DNA of 64,000 bases from Rothia mucilaginosa (GTDB lineage: Bacteria > Actinomycetota > Actinomycetes > Actinomycetales > Micrococcaceae), in NCBI RefSeq assembly GCF_001061665.1, contig NZ_JVSP01000014.1:62001-126000 (forward strand), read 5' to 3'. A model generated the notes under the pieces. It was not told the origin of the DNA, did not search any database, and saw only the letters and a list, made by a program, of their open reading frames with translations. The position numbers and the translations under genes were made by a program. Below are positions 54,301 to 63,336 of the stretch, one piece after another (position 1 is the first letter of the stretch; the number at the start of each line of letters is the position of its first letter).

Positions 54301-55368
54301 CACGCGGTCGGAGAAGTCGCCGTCACCGTTGGGGTCGAGGGCGCGGTCGAGCGCCTCGATCACCACGTTGGTGCTGCCGCTGCAGCCGAAGACGCGGAAG
54401 GCGTAGATTTCAGCGTCGGGGGCGACGCCGGGGCCGATCTTCATGGTCTTGAGCTGCTCTGCGGTGAGCTTGCTGTAGTCGCCGGTGAAGGTGGTGCCGT
54501 CGGCGTTCACGCCGTAGCCCGCTGCGGTGCCCGCCACGTGGGTACCGTGGCCGCCGGTGGTGCAGTCGAGCGGGTTGCCGTCGGGGGTTGCGGTGTTGCT
54601 GCCGTCGTAGGCGTCACCGACGAGGTCGTAGCCGCCAGCAACCTTGGTGCGGTTGATGAGCCCGGAGTCTGCGGAGGGCAGCTCGGTGAGCTTGGATGCC
54701 TTCTCATAGTCTTCGAGCTTGCCGCTACCGCCGAAGTCGGTGTGGGTGTAGTCGATGCCGGAGTCGATGACGGCGATCTTCACGCCCTTGCCGGTGTATC
54801 CGCCCGCGCCGGCGGGGTTGGTGGTGCCGGTCCAGGTGGCGAGGGAGCCCGCGTCAATGGCGGCACCCGCGTTCTGGCGGTACTTGGGCAGGATGGGCGA
54901 GATCTTCTCCACGTCGGAGCGGCTGGCGAGTGCCCTAATGGACTCTGCGTCACCGCGCACTGCCACGCCGCGTACTGCGTTGTGGGTGGTGTAGAGGACC
55001 TGCGCGCCGGACTGGCTGCTGACCTGCTGTGCCTGGCTCTGCACCTGCGAGGCGATGGCCTGCACCTGTGAGCTGGTGTTGACGGGTGCCTGCGTGCCGG
55101 CGCGTACGCCTGCGGGCTGGGTCTGTTCAAAGGCGCCCTTACCCTTGAAGCGGACGAAGGCGGTCACGGTGCCGCTGGCGTTCTTCATGCTGTCACTGAT
55201 GACCTGCTGCTTGATTGCGTCGGGGTCTTCGGCGGCCTGGGCGGTGCCGCCGAGTGCGGCCAGGGGGCTCAGCGCCATGCTGAGGGTGAGGACGCCGCTG
55301 TAGACCCTGCGGCGGGTCTGCGTGCGCCGACGTGGTGCACGCGGGGTGGGGGAGTCGGTGGTGGTCAC
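51328..55368 (-). CDS. Secreted S8 subtilase with PA domain and three SLH repeats (copy 3)
   Basis: GTG 55368 follows AAAGGAG. The protein has 1346 residues. The signal peptide contains RRVYSGVLTLSMALSPLAAL and ends AQA. Triad: Asp in AVIDSGIDYTHTD, His in TTGGHGTHVAG, Ser in FSGTSMAAPYVTG. The PA insertion (CGSKVRFDNLQAAGAKGVLL), modules with DTDGNNRADY, and three SLH repeats (ITTGYPDGTYRP, ITTGWSDGTFRP, ISTGWPDGTYRP) are present. It is first in the transcription direction of the cluster. The same domain order and nearly constant length across all three copies point to tandem duplication. SLH domains classically bind pyruvylated wall polymers; whether this organism makes such a polymer cannot be seen here. 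Confidence 0.95.
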   Translation of the reverse strand: MTTTDSPTPRAPRRRTQTRRRVYSGVLTLSMALSPLAALGGTAQAAEDPDAIKQQVISDSMKNASGTVTAFVRFKGKGAFEQTQPAGVRAGTQAPVNTSSQVQAIASQVQSQAQQVSSQSGAQVLYTTHNAVRGVAVRGDAESIRALASRSDVEKISPILPKYRQNAGAAIDAGSLATWTGTTNPAGAGGYTGKGVKIAVIDSGIDYTHTDFGGSGKLEDYEKASKLTELPSADSGLINRTKVAGGYDLVGDAYDGSNTATPDGNPLDCTTGGHGTHVAGTAAGYGVNADGTTFTGDYSKLTAEQLKTMKIGPGVAPDAEIYAFRVFGCSGSTNVVIEALDRALDPNGDGDFSDRVNVVNMSLGGEFSPQDDPEAYAVDALTRAGVLSVISAGNANDYSLRGDTYSNSGHPATAASAITVANAYGSTRAVDAAELTDPATGTTRKVRGDYSVSYPWAQAGSKEFTGELTAISENNRYACNALSADEAAAVKGKWVLIDWAKDDGELACGSKVRFDNLQAAGAKGVLLAGNDEEPGLGIAGNETLPGFRLAASAAKDLRAQITAAEAAGKPLTVRLGNELKSSLRVDTDKLDQLNPMSARGFHGSYGYTKPDIAAPGSYITSAAVATGNGSVTFSGTSMAAPYVTGSAALVIQSHPSYTPAQVKSALVNTATHDVRTESGDVYAVDRVGAGRVDTLAAVQSKSLAYNAQSPNTTSVSFGVLEYAPDAGVQTLTREVTVENTDSAAHTYALSYAPSTNIPGVEYSFPESVTLAPGETKNFTLSVRIDPSKLEKTRDPAADVTQNATDYYTGVETVPAQYRQYIASASGRLVLAEDNGQNLRVPIHVAPKSVSTMHAADRTLTFSQKPSSEEAQKADTGWQKTPVALKGTEVNKGGYRSLLGAFEYGASVDRVAPTSLSLNSNVKANLQYVGASSDAPALKAAGGNADDGTLRFGISTWANWDVVSYENTFTVEIDTDGNNRADYKLVTDRAKGLDFPLVRLYGYKNGSLVELAYYPLNGAWGDTDTNMMDTNTLVMGAPLKDLGLTSANNPDIQYRVSATTQYEWGNVSETGWIKYRPFSPKLWFSGDSSSVAGLFPDAPGSSLEAHRSADALPALGESGTPAKALLLHLHNGTGDLSGVNGATGDRAEVLNVKEQQDEYITPSRFTDVKSGDQFYTEISWLAQRRITTGYPDGTYRPLESVERGAMAAFFYRMAGSPQFTAPSTPSFSDVPTTHPFYKEIEWMKARGITTGWSDGTFRPNAPVNRDAMAAFFYRYAGSPHVDLPVTSPFKDVPADSQFYREITWLASTGISTGWPDGTYRPVTPIARDAMAAFIYRYSEKVANLAGR

Positions 55369-55762
55369 GGTGCTCCTTTGCTTGGCTCCTGTGGTGTTTC
55401 TGGGAGGCGTTTGTGAATATGGTGCGGGTTGTCCCGCAGGTTATACCTGAGAATAAACCCTCAGATGTGAACCACAATACACCTTTAAGGGGTTGATAAA
55501 GGGATTTTCGGTTGTGCGCGCCACAAAATAGACTCTCATGACACATTGTGAACATTGAGAGTTCTGCCAGGTCCGTGTGGGATGGTGAAAGAAGAACCGT
55601 CGGTGTCGAAGGGAACCGGGGCCGGGCGGGGAGCCCGCCTCCGGCGTTCGCGTTCTGGATCCGATGGATCCGCGTAATATACGCGCACTAAAAAGTGTTC
55701 CACCTGCGCAAACACGTGGCAGGGATAGGATTAAGTTACGACCACCGCCGAAGGAGATTGCG
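55369..55762. promoter_or_regulatory. 394-bp intergenic region with palindromes
   Basis: The region lies upstream of subtilase copy 3 (minus) and a membrane-protein gene (plus). It carries CTGAG/CTCAG around 8 bases (55446-55463, leader of copy 3), GGCGGG/CCCGCC (about 55625-55639), and the perfect palindrome CGCGTA-ATA-TACGCG (55671-55685), 78 bp before the plus-strand start. No ORF of note was seen. Confidence 0.4.
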
Positions 55763-56472
55763 ATGACCGAGCACGCTTCGCAACAGTCGCGAAAAGAGCA
55801 AGAGTCCTACCAGCCCCTGTGGGATGACTCCTTGCCCGTTCCGAGCTACATGAACATCTCCCTGGGGAATGGCGAGGCCCCGGCCGAAGCTTCCCCGCAG
55901 CAAGCCTCGGAGAACACCGCATTACCGACCGCCGAGAGCGCGCCGGAGCGGGAGCCGGGAGTCTACTCTTACACCCCCACCCTCAAGGTGACGCCCACGC
56001 CAATCTTTGGCACGCCCGACCCCTCCCTCCAGCGGATGCACATTCAGGATATTCCGGGCACCCGCCCCGCCCCCGAGAGCGCCATGAAGGGCCCCGGCGC
56101 CGCCACCAACCAGCGGTTACCGGAAGGAACGGTCGGCTATATTCGCGAGGTGGATGCGCTGTACCCCGACGGCGCCCCACCACCTGGGAAATAACCCGCG
56201 GCGCATGGCTCTTTTTCGCCATCGTAGTCTTCTGCAACCCGCTGATTGACGCTTTGATCATCTATCCCTTTGATAATCAGGCGGCCGTGTCACTCTCCTT
56301 TCTTGGGGCCATTCTGGCGCTGGGCACCTACGGTATTCCGGTGATTCTCTGGTTCGTCTTCTTGATTATGGCCATCAGCAAGGTGTGCAAGAAATACTCC
56401 GAGGTGAGGGAACAGCGCTGGAACGCCGAGGATGCCCCCGCGTTCTGGTACTACCCCGTGTATATCGGCTAA
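55763..56472 (+). pseudogene. Membrane protein gene apparently split by a frameshift
   Basis: ATG 55763 with GAAGGAG upstream starts a 143-codon frame (MTEHASQQSRKEQ...), hydrophilic and Pro-rich, that stops at 56194. The -1 frame, open across that stop, continues TRGAWLFFAIVVFCNPLIDA, then a second hydrophobic stretch (TYGIPVILWFVFLIMAISKV) and a conserved-looking tail (AEDAPAFWYYPVYIG), ending at 56472. Within the second part the only start is a TTG inside the first membrane segment, with no ribosome site, so it is not an independent gene. One extra base near CCCC (56175-56178) or a slip at GGGAAAT (56186-56192) would join both into a protein of about 236 residues. It could be a true mutation, a sequencing error, or programmed frameshifting. 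Family unknown. Confidence 0.65.
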
Positions 56473-56646
56473 CCCCGCAGACCGCAAACCCGGCGAGCCG
56501 TGAAGTTTTTATCCGCCATCCCACCGAGGTTAACGCTCTATTTACCTTGCGCTGATAGGGTGGAGGCATCATAAGGGCTCCGGGGGCACCGGATGGGCGC
56601 CCCTCCCCGCCGTATTCGCTCATTGATTAAAGAAAGAACGAAGACA

Positions 56647-57144
56647 ATGTCGCAGTATCCCGACGACCAGTACAACCAACCCCAGCAGCCTCCCTATGGC
56701 CAGCAGGTGCCGAACTACCAGGCCGGTTACCAGCAGAACTATTACCCGCAGGATTCCTACACTCTCGCCCCCTCCTCGGCGGACGATAAGAACATGGCGA
56801 TTCTGGCCCACCTGGCCTCGGCCATTCTCTCGCTGCTGTCCTTCTCAACCCTGAGCGTGATTGCTCCGCTCGTGATGTGGTTCATCTACAAGGACAAGCC
56901 CGGCTACAACTTCACGAAGGAATCCGCCCGCCGCGCGTTCAACTTCAACTTCTCCCTGTGGGTCATTAGCGCCGCCGCCTGGCTGGCGATTGTGCTGACC
57001 TTCGGCATCCTCGGCCTCATCCTGTGGGTGGTGCCCGCGGTGGTGACCATCCTGATGGTCGTCTTCCACTCGCTGGCCGCCGTCGCAGCCGCTCGCTGCG
57101 ACCTGTACGAGTACCCGATGACCTTCATCAAGATCATCAAGTAG
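56647..57144 (+). CDS. DUF4870-like membrane protein
   Basis: The start is ATG 56647 (MSQYPDDQYNQPQQPPYGQQ); the ribosome site is weak (AGAACGAAG). The protein has 165 residues. A Tyr/Gln/Pro-rich N-terminus of about 50 residues is followed by NMAILAHLASAILSLLSFST, the loop KDKPGYNFTKESARRAFNFN, and two more membrane segments. The loop with FTKESARRAFNFNFS is characteristic of DUF4870 (Tic20-like) proteins, whose function is not established. It is probably transcribed alone. Confidence 0.85.
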   Translation: MSQYPDDQYNQPQQPPYGQQVPNYQAGYQQNYYPQDSYTLAPSSADDKNMAILAHLASAILSLLSFSTLSVIAPLVMWFIYKDKPGYNFTKESARRAFNFNFSLWVISAAAWLAIVLTFGILGLILWVVPAVVTILMVVFHSLAAVAAARCDLYEYPMTFIKIIK

Positions 57145-57369
57145 TCTTCACGGCTTATACCGGTAGCGCCCCCGCCCGAATATCGGATGGGGGCGTTGCT
57201 GTGCCCGGGTATGGCACGCCTGTTGACCGTTCACACGGGACTTAAAGGGAACGGCACGGTATCATGGGAAGAGGTGTGCCTATTCACTCCACATTCACTC
57301 TACGGATGATGGGACGCCGCCGCGCCGTGAAATCCGGTGCGTCTCTTCGAAGCTTTCAAGGAGCACAAA

Positions 57370-58662
57370 ATGTCAGCTGTCGTGATTGTGGGCGCCCAGT
57401 GGGGCGATGAGGGTAAGGGCAAGGCTACCGACCTGCTCGGCCCCCGCGTAGACTACGTGGTCAAGCCCAACGGCGGTAACAACGCCGGTCACACCGTGGT
57501 GGTGAACGGCCAGAAGTTTGAGCTGAAGCTGCTGCCCGCCGGTATTCTGAGCGACAACGCCGTCCCCGTGATTGGTAACGGCGTGGTCGTGAACCCCGAG
57601 GCTCTCTTCGCAGAGATCGAAGGCCTCGAGGCCCGCGGCGCTGACACCTCCCGCCTGAAGATTTCCGCTAACGCGCACCTGGTGGCACCCTACCACCAGA
57701 CCATGGACAAGGTGACCGAGCGCTTCCTCGGCAAGCGCGCCATCGGCACCACCGGCCGCGGTATCGGCCCCGCCTACATGGACAAGGTTGGCCGCCTCGG
57801 CGTGCGCGTGCAGGACATCCTCGACGAATCCATCCTGCGCCAGAAGGTTGAGGGCGCGCTGCGCCAGAAGAACCAGCTGCTGGTGAAGGTCTACAACCGC
57901 CGCCACGTTGAGGTTGAGGAAATCGTCGAGTACTTCATGTCCTACGCCGAGCGCCTCAAGCCCATGATCGTGGACACCACCCAGCTGCTGAACAAGGCGC
58001 TGGACGAGGGTAAGACCCTGCTGATGGAGGGCGGCCAGGCCACCTTCCTGGACGTGGACCACGGCACCTACCCGTTCGTGACCTCCTCGAACCCGACCGC
58101 CGGCGGCGCCTGCGTGGGTTCGGGTGTGGGCCCGACCCGCATCACCCGCGTAATCGGTATCCAGAAGGCGTACACCACCCGCGTGGGTGCCGGCCCCTTC
58201 CCGACCGAGCTGTTCGATGAGATGGGCGACTACCTGCGCACCACCGGCGGCGAGTTCGGTGTGAACACCGGCCGCCCCCGCCGCTGCGGCTGGTACGATT
58301 CCGTGCTGGCACGCCAGGCCGTGCGCATCAACGGCTTCACCGACCTGTTCATCACCAAGCTGGACGTGCTGACCGGCCTGGAGAAGATTCCGGTCTGCGT
58401 GGCCTACGATGTGGACGGCGTGCGTCACGACGAGATGCCGATGACCCAGACCGATTTCCACCACGCCAAGCCGATTTACGAGTACTTTGACGGCTGGACC
58501 GAAAACATTTCGGATGCGAAGAGCCTGGATGAGCTGCCCGAGAACGCCCGCAAGTACGTGCTGAAGCTGGAGGAGCTCTCTGGCTGCCGTATTTCCGCGA
58601 TTGGTGTGGGCCCGGACCGCGACCAGACCATTGTGGTTCGCGACCTCATCAACGAAGACTAA
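57370..58662 (+). CDS. purA: Adenylosuccinate synthetase
   Basis: PurA joins IMP and aspartate with GTP, the first committed step to AMP. ATG 57370 follows CAAGGAG. The protein has 430 residues, normal size. Motifs: [17 protein letters not shown] (GTP loop with catalytic Asp), [11 protein letters not shown] (with catalytic His), [57 protein letters not shown], and [19 protein letters not shown]. It is a single gene with its own terminator. Confidence 0.98.
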   Translation: MSAVVIVGAQWGDEGKGKATDLLGPRVDYVVKPNGGNNAGHTVVVNGQKFELKLLPAGILSDNAVPVIGNGVVVNPEALFAEIEGLEARGADTSRLKISANAHLVAPYHQTMDKVTERFLGKRAIGTTGRGIGPAYMDKVGRLGVRVQDILDESILRQKVEGALRQKNQLLVKVYNRRHVEVEEIVEYFMSYAERLKPMIVDTTQLLNKALDEGKTLLMEGGQATFLDVDHGTYPFVTSSNPTAGGACVGSGVGPTRITRVIGIQKAYTTRVGAGPFPTELFDEMGDYLRTTGGEFGVNTGRPRRCGWYDSVLARQAVRINGFTDLFITKLDVLTGLEKIPVCVAYDVDGVRHDEMPMTQTDFHHAKPIYEYFDGWTENISDAKSLDELPENARKYVLKLEELSGCRISAIGVGPDRDQTIVVRDLINED

Positions 58663-58681
58663 GCTCAAAAGCTCAATACGC

Positions 58682-58726
58682 GAAAGCCCCCGGAGGCTAC
58701 CTTATAGGTGTCTTCCGGGGGCTTTC
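58682..58726 (+). terminator. Terminator of purA
   Basis: GAAAGCCCCCGGA pairs perfectly with TCCGGGGGCTTTC, with a partly paired 19-base loop. Confidence 0.88.
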
Positions 58727-58866
58727 CCATACTATCGACAGGAGCGTGATCGGAGACTTATCACATGGCGGGTGGGAGGCGCCTGCGGGTGACTGCGGAG
58801 AGGTGCATCCCGTATGCTGGGTAAGGGCCACAAAAGTGGTGCTAGTGCGTTCAGAGGAGAAAAACG

Positions 58867-59892
58867 ATGTCCTATATCACCGGAGCTATCTACCCGAGCT
58901 CGGACCGCCCTCAGCTGGGTGCCACCGAGGAAGAAACCCTCCGCGCCTACGCGGACAAGAACACCGCCGTAGCCCTCGGATACGCCAACCCCGACATCCA
59001 CGAACTACACGCCCTGCAAAAAACCTTCAACCTGCACGAACTCGCCATCGAAGACGCCACCCGCGGCCACCAGCGCGCCAAGCTCGAACGCTACGGAGAC
59101 TCCCTCTTCGCGGTCATCCGCCCCGCCATCTACCTCGACAAAGAAGAAGAAGTGCGTCTTAGCGAACTGCACCTCTTCACTGGCCCCCGCTACACCCTCG
59201 CACTCGTTCGCGACGAACAGCGCATCAACGACAAGTTCAACCTGCTCTACGCCACCCCCGATGCATCCCCCGCCCGACTGCTGCACCGCATCCTCGACAG
59301 CACTGTCGACAGGTACGCCCCCGTGCTCGAGGGACTCGAGAACGACAACGACGAGATTGAAGACATCCTCTTCTCCACCAACGAGCGGCGAGACGCCAAC
59401 TCCCTCGCCCAGCGCATCTACGAGCTGCTCAACCAGGTCATCGACTTTCAGCGAGCCTGCCGACCCCTCGAACCGATGATGGGTCGCATCATTGAAGGCC
59501 TACGCACCGGCGCGCTCGACCCGTCCCCCTACCCGGGCGCGAGCCAGGGCGAGGTTGAAGACGAGGCCGTGGAGCTGGCCCGCCAGTTCCGCAACGTGCT
59601 CGACCACGTAACCCAAACAAAAGAACGCCTCGAAGACCTTCGCAGCTCCCTCGAAAACGCCCTGCGCGTGCACGACACCCTGCTCGGCCAGCAACAGAAC
59701 GACGACACCAAACGAATCTCCGCCTACGCGGCACTCCTCATGGTGCCCACTATCGTTGGCTCGGTGTACGGTATGAACTTTGAGGTTATGCCCGAGCTCA
59801 AGTGGGAGTTCGGCTACCCCGCAGCCCTGCTGCTGATGCTGGTCTCCTGTCTGCTCCTCTACTGGTTCTTCAAGAAGAATAAGTGGCTCTAA
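58867..59892 (+). CDS. corA: CorA-family magnesium/divalent metal channel
   Basis: The protein has 341 residues. A large acidic cytoplasmic domain is followed by a long coiled-coil stalk helix (RLEDLRSSLENALRVHDTLL) and two C-terminal membrane helices: SAYAALLMVPTIVGSVYGMNF with the selectivity motif YGMNF, then PAALLLMLVSCLLLYWFFKK. The loop after GMN (EVMPELKWEFGYP) is typical. It should form a pentameric channel for Mg2+ or Co2+. AGAGGAG lies 8 bases before ATG 58867. Confidence 0.95.
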   Translation: MSYITGAIYPSSDRPQLGATEEETLRAYADKNTAVALGYANPDIHELHALQKTFNLHELAIEDATRGHQRAKLERYGDSLFAVIRPAIYLDKEEEVRLSELHLFTGPRYTLALVRDEQRINDKFNLLYATPDASPARLLHRILDSTVDRYAPVLEGLENDNDEIEDILFSTNERRDANSLAQRIYELLNQVIDFQRACRPLEPMMGRIIEGLRTGALDPSPYPGASQGEVEDEAVELARQFRNVLDHVTQTKERLEDLRSSLENALRVHDTLLGQQQNDDTKRISAYAALLMVPTIVGSVYGMNFEVMPELKWEFGYPAALLLMLVSCLLLYWFFKKNKWL

Positions 59893-59958
59893 CAGTCCAC
59901 AAAACGGCACTGGCTAGGCCTTTGAACGCGTATGCCGAGTAGGGCATACACACATGCC

Positions 59959-60642
59959 TTACGCGGCGCGGTCGTACTGGGCGCGCATCGCGCGGCGGCA
60001 ATCGCGGCGCTCACGCTTGAACTTCGTGCACACAGCCTTCGGGTCGTCGAACATGGAGAAGTCCTTCGGCTCAGCCGCCAGACCCAAGGTCGACAGCTCA
60101 ACCATCGAAAGCATCGCGTAGAACGTCTTGCGGCGCAGCTCAAAATTGCAGGCACCCGGAGCGGATTCCACCGCGAATACCGCATCGGTGCACTCCAGAG
60201 AACGCATGGCCCAGTGCTTGACCCACAGGTCACCATTGACCGGGCTCACGCCCAGGCGGGTCAGCGCCAGCCCGGTACCCTGCACGCGCTCAAAACGCAG
60301 GCACATCTCCAGGTCCTTCTCCAGGGGGAACACGAACAGCAGAGCGTTCTGCGCTGCCGCACGAAGCTCAGTCAGGTTCGCCTCGTAACCGGAAGCACCC
60401 TGAGTCAGCTGACGCATCACGCGGCCCATAGTGGAAGATACCGGCGCGGTACGGAAGCACGAACCTTCGGCAACCAGCTGTTCCAGAACGGTGCGGAACT
60501 CCTCCACCTCGAAGCGTTCCATACGCACCACGGTGCCGCACTGCATCAGCCAGTTGAACTCTTCATCACGACGAAGCTGCTCATCGGCAGTGCAAGAAAT
60601 CTGCGCCTGTGCGTACTGGCCCTCGCGAGTGGTGTTTTCCAT
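59959..60642 (-). CDS. Protein of unknown function (227 aa)
   Basis: The start is ATG 60642 with GGAAGGAA upstream. The protein is soluble with no signal or membrane segment. It has seven cysteines, including some in QISCTADEQ, LMQCGTVV and PGACNFELRRK, and a basic C-terminus (FKRERRDCRRAMRAQYDRAA). The centre (ASGYEANLTELRAAAQNALL) is helical. I recognise no family. The reading frame has good codon use and a clear ribosome site, so it is very likely real. It stands alone between corA (convergent) and the iron permeases. Confidence 0.7.
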   Translation of the reverse strand: MENTTREGQYAQAQISCTADEQLRRDEEFNWLMQCGTVVRMERFEVEEFRTVLEQLVAEGSCFRTAPVSSTMGRVMRQLTQGASGYEANLTELRAAAQNALLFVFPLEKDLEMCLRFERVQGTGLALTRLGVSPVNGDLWVKHWAMRSLECTDAVFAVESAPGACNFELRRKTFYAMLSMVELSTLGLAAEPKDFSMFDDPKAVCTKFKRERRDCRRAMRAQYDRAA

Positions 60643-60803
60643 GACCGTTCCTTCCGTAGATGCTGAATTAATCCGCTGGCAACACCGCGGGAGGCGGTGT
60701 GCTCGGCCGGAAGGATCGTCCCTTCCAACACCTACACTCTATGAGCGACCCCTGACACGATAAGCGTTCTTTGTTTTACCCCCGGGTAAATCTAGAAAAT
60801 ATT

Positions 60804-60850
60804 TAACGCGCCGCCGGGCACCTCGCTGAGAGGCACCCGGCGGCGCGTTA
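60804..60850 (-). terminator. Terminator of the iron permease operon
   Basis: TAACGCGCCGCCGGG pairs perfectly with CCCGGCGGCGCGTTA, with inner CACCTC/GAGG pairing. On the minus strand AAATATTTT follows. Confidence 0.9.
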
Positions 60851-60874
60851 CAGGTTCGTGGTTTGCGGCGAAGG

Positions 60875-61924
60875 CTAGTGGCGCTGACGGTTCAGCAACC
60901 ACAGCATATACAGGCCACCAATCGCACCCGTCACCAGGCCCACTGGAATCTGGAAGGGCGCCAGCGCGCGGGCCGCCACAAAATCGGCCAGCACCAGGAT
61001 TGCCGCACCCATCAGGGCCGAATGCCACATGGCCGTGCCCGGCGTGCGCCAGAAGCGGCGCGCCAGCTGCGGGGCAATCAGCGCCAGGAAGCCAATCGGG
61101 CCCGCGACGGAAATCGCAATAGCCACCAGCAACACGGCGGCGGCCACCAGCAGGTTCACGCTCCTCCTGACCGGCAGGCCCAGACCCGCCGCCAGGTCGT
61201 CGCCGAGCTCCAGGGTGCGCAGGCGGCGCGTCAGCATCAAAATCAGGGGAATCGCAATCACCAGGATGACGGACTGCACCTCCATCTGCCCCCACGAGAT
61301 GGCATTGAGCGAACCGTGCTGCCAGGTCTTCGCGGCTTCGGCCTTCTCCAGGTCGCCGCGCGTAATCAGGTAGTCGTTCACGGAGCTGAGCATCGCGCTC
61401 ACCGCGATACCGATGAGCACCATCTTCTGACCCATCGTGGCGCCGCCGCCCAGGCCGGCCAATAGCATCACCACGGCCGCCGTCACGAAACCACCCAGGA
61501 TGGCGCCCATGCCCATGCCCACGCCGGTTGCGGCCAACGGGCCGATGAGCACCACCGACAGGGCGCCGGTCGCGGAGCCCACCGTGAAGCCGATAATATC
61601 CGGCGAACCCAGAGCATTGCGCGACACCGACTGGAAAATCGCGCCCGACAGGCCCAGGGCCGCACCCACGACAAGGGCCGCGAGCATGCGGGGCAGTCGC
61701 TGATTGAGCACCAGCTGACGCTCAATCTCGGTTCCCTCGCCCTGGAATATCAGGCGGAAGACCTGCTCGGGGGTCATCTCGTAGCTCCCGTAGATCAGGG
61801 ATGCGGCGGCCACCACCAGAATGAGTGCCACCACCAGCAGGGTGCGGGGAATCGGGGTGCGGTAGCGTCCCGGGATGCGGATGCGCCCGCCCGCAGTGCG
61901 GGAGGACATTGAAACAGTGCTCAT
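60875..61924 (-). CDS. FecCD-family iron-siderophore ABC permease (second)
   Basis: The protein has 349 residues and about nine or ten membrane segments. FecCD marks are LNQRLPRMLAALVVGAALGL, SGAIFQSVSRNALGSPDIIG, TLELGDDLAAGLGLPVRRSV, and VAGPIGFLALIAPQLARRFW, which includes the loop that contacts the ATPase. It starts 40 bp after the stop of the upstream permease, so the two are one operon and form a heterodimer. ATG 61924 follows GGTGAAAG. No ATPase gene lies in the window on this strand; it must be elsewhere or beyond the right edge. Confidence 0.93.
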   Translation of the reverse strand: MSTVSMSSRTAGGRIRIPGRYRTPIPRTLLVVALILVVAAASLIYGSYEMTPEQVFRLIFQGEGTEIERQLVLNQRLPRMLAALVVGAALGLSGAIFQSVSRNALGSPDIIGFTVGSATGALSVVLIGPLAATGVGMGMGAILGGFVTAAVVMLLAGLGGGATMGQKMVLIGIAVSAMLSSVNDYLITRGDLEKAEAAKTWQHGSLNAISWGQMEVQSVILVIAIPLILMLTRRLRTLELGDDLAAGLGLPVRRSVNLLVAAAVLLVAIAISVAGPIGFLALIAPQLARRFWRTPGTAMWHSALMGAAILVLADFVAARALAPFQIPVGLVTGAIGGLYMLWLLNRQRH

Positions 61925-61964
61925 ACGTCTTTCACCACGCTAAATCGTTGCGCCAAACGGGAGT

Positions 61965-63212
61965 CTAGAATACGGGGCTGTGGCCGTGCTCGGGGGAGTG
62001 GGCGGGGCCCGCCTCGTCGTGGGCCTGCGCCTTCGCGCCCATGCGGCTCTTCTTCGCGCCCCTCGGACCGGTGCTCAGATGCATCACCAGGAGCATGAGC
62101 ACGGGTGCGCCGATGAACGCGGTCACGATGCCCACCTCAAGCTCGCTGGGCACAACCAGCACGCGGCCTAGAATATCGGCGGCGAGCACGAGCGCCGGGC
62201 CGTACACGAGCGAGAGCGGTAGCACCCGCCCGATATCGGCGCCGGCCAGCAGGCGGATGACGTGGGGCACAACCAGACCCACGAAGCCGATGGGGCCGGC
62301 GATTGCGGTCGAGGCGCCGCAGAGCGCCATGATGGCCATGATGGTCGCGGCGCGCACCAAGGTGACGGGCACGCCCAGGCCGGCGGCCGCATCCTCACCG
62401 AGAGCCAGCGCGCGCAGCGGGCCGATCAGCATGAAGGAAAGCACCAGGCCCACCGCCACGAACGGCAGGGCCGAGAGCACCTGCTCGAAGGTGCGGTTTT
62501 CCAGGGAGCCGACCACCCAGAAGCGGTGCGAGTCGAAGGCTTTGGAGTTAAACATCGTGATGACGCCGGTAACGGTTCCCAGGCAGGCGTTGACCGCCAC
62601 GCCGGTCAGCACGAGACGGGCCGTCGAGTCCAGGTTGGGTTTGGAGTCGACCAGGCCCATCATGAAGACGAGGGTTGCGGCCACGCCGGAACCCAGCAAG
62701 GCCAGCCACAGCTGCACGAATGGGGAGGACACTCCGAAGACACCCACGCCCACGACCACGGAGGCGGCCGCACCCGAGTTCACGCCCAGCAGGCCCGGCT
62801 CGGCCAGCGGGTTGCGGCTCAGCGCCTGCATGAGCACGCCCGATACCGCCAGGGCCGCACCCACCAGCAGCGCCGCGGCGGTGCGCGGTGCGCGTTTGGC
62901 CCAGATGAGCTTGGACTCGATGGTGTTCGCGTCCGGTTTCAGGAAGCCATCGACGGACCTATCCAGAGCGAACATGTGCGAACCCACCGCGAAGGAGAGA
63001 GCGCAGAGGAACACGAGCAGCAGGCATCCGAGGATGAGCGCGATGGTGACGCGCGAGATAGACGGCCCCTTACCGTTCTTGCCGCCGAGCTGGTCGGAGG
63101 AGCCGGAGAGCGCCCGAACCGCCGCGATGGATTCCTTGCTGGGGGCGGCGCGGTAGGCCGTGGTGCGCGCGGGGGCGCTTGCCGGGGTGGCTGCGGTGTT
63201 CTGTGGTGTCAT
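61965..63212 (-). CDS. FecCD-family iron-siderophore ABC permease (first)
   Basis: The protein has 415 residues. A hydrophilic N-terminus of about 50 residues precedes nine or ten membrane segments. FecCD marks are WAKRAPRTAAALLVGAALAV, SGVLMQALSRNPLAEPGLLG, LALGEDAAAGLGVPVTLVRA and IAGPIGFVGLVVPHVIRLLA. It ends in a His-rich tail (GPAHSPEHGHSPVF). It partners with the permease next to it and with the binding lipoprotein read in the opposite direction from 63361. The shared upstream region contains an iron box, so it is probably induced when iron is low. Confidence 0.93.
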   Translation of the reverse strand: MTPQNTAATPASAPARTTAYRAAPSKESIAAVRALSGSSDQLGGKNGKGPSISRVTIALILGCLLLVFLCALSFAVGSHMFALDRSVDGFLKPDANTIESKLIWAKRAPRTAAALLVGAALAVSGVLMQALSRNPLAEPGLLGVNSGAAASVVVGVGVFGVSSPFVQLWLALLGSGVAATLVFMMGLVDSKPNLDSTARLVLTGVAVNACLGTVTGVITMFNSKAFDSHRFWVVGSLENRTFEQVLSALPFVAVGLVLSFMLIGPLRALALGEDAAAGLGVPVTLVRAATIMAIMALCGASTAIAGPIGFVGLVVPHVIRLLAGADIGRVLPLSLVYGPALVLAADILGRVLVVPSELEVGIVTAFIGAPVLMLLVMHLSTGPRGAKKSRMGAKAQAHDEAGPAHSPEHGHSPVF

Positions 63213-63336
63213 CGTGGCTGCTTGTGGGTTGTCGTGCGGTTACCGTACAGGAGGTGAGGGTGAATTATTACGATGTTCAGGCAGTCCTAAACGTGAGATA
63301 TGCAATAAAATCTGAGCCCTTTAGTATCCTACAGGT

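Noticed and set aside
51532-55071. A 1179-codon open frame opposite subtilase copy 3, and similar long frames opposite copies 1 and 2
   Set aside because: They are shadows of well-supported proteases. Val/Gly/Ala-rich translations without motifs or ribosome sites.
56254-56472. A separate 72-residue membrane protein starting at TTG
   Set aside because: The start would lie inside a membrane segment without a ribosome site. It is better explained as the shifted continuation of the gene starting at 55763.
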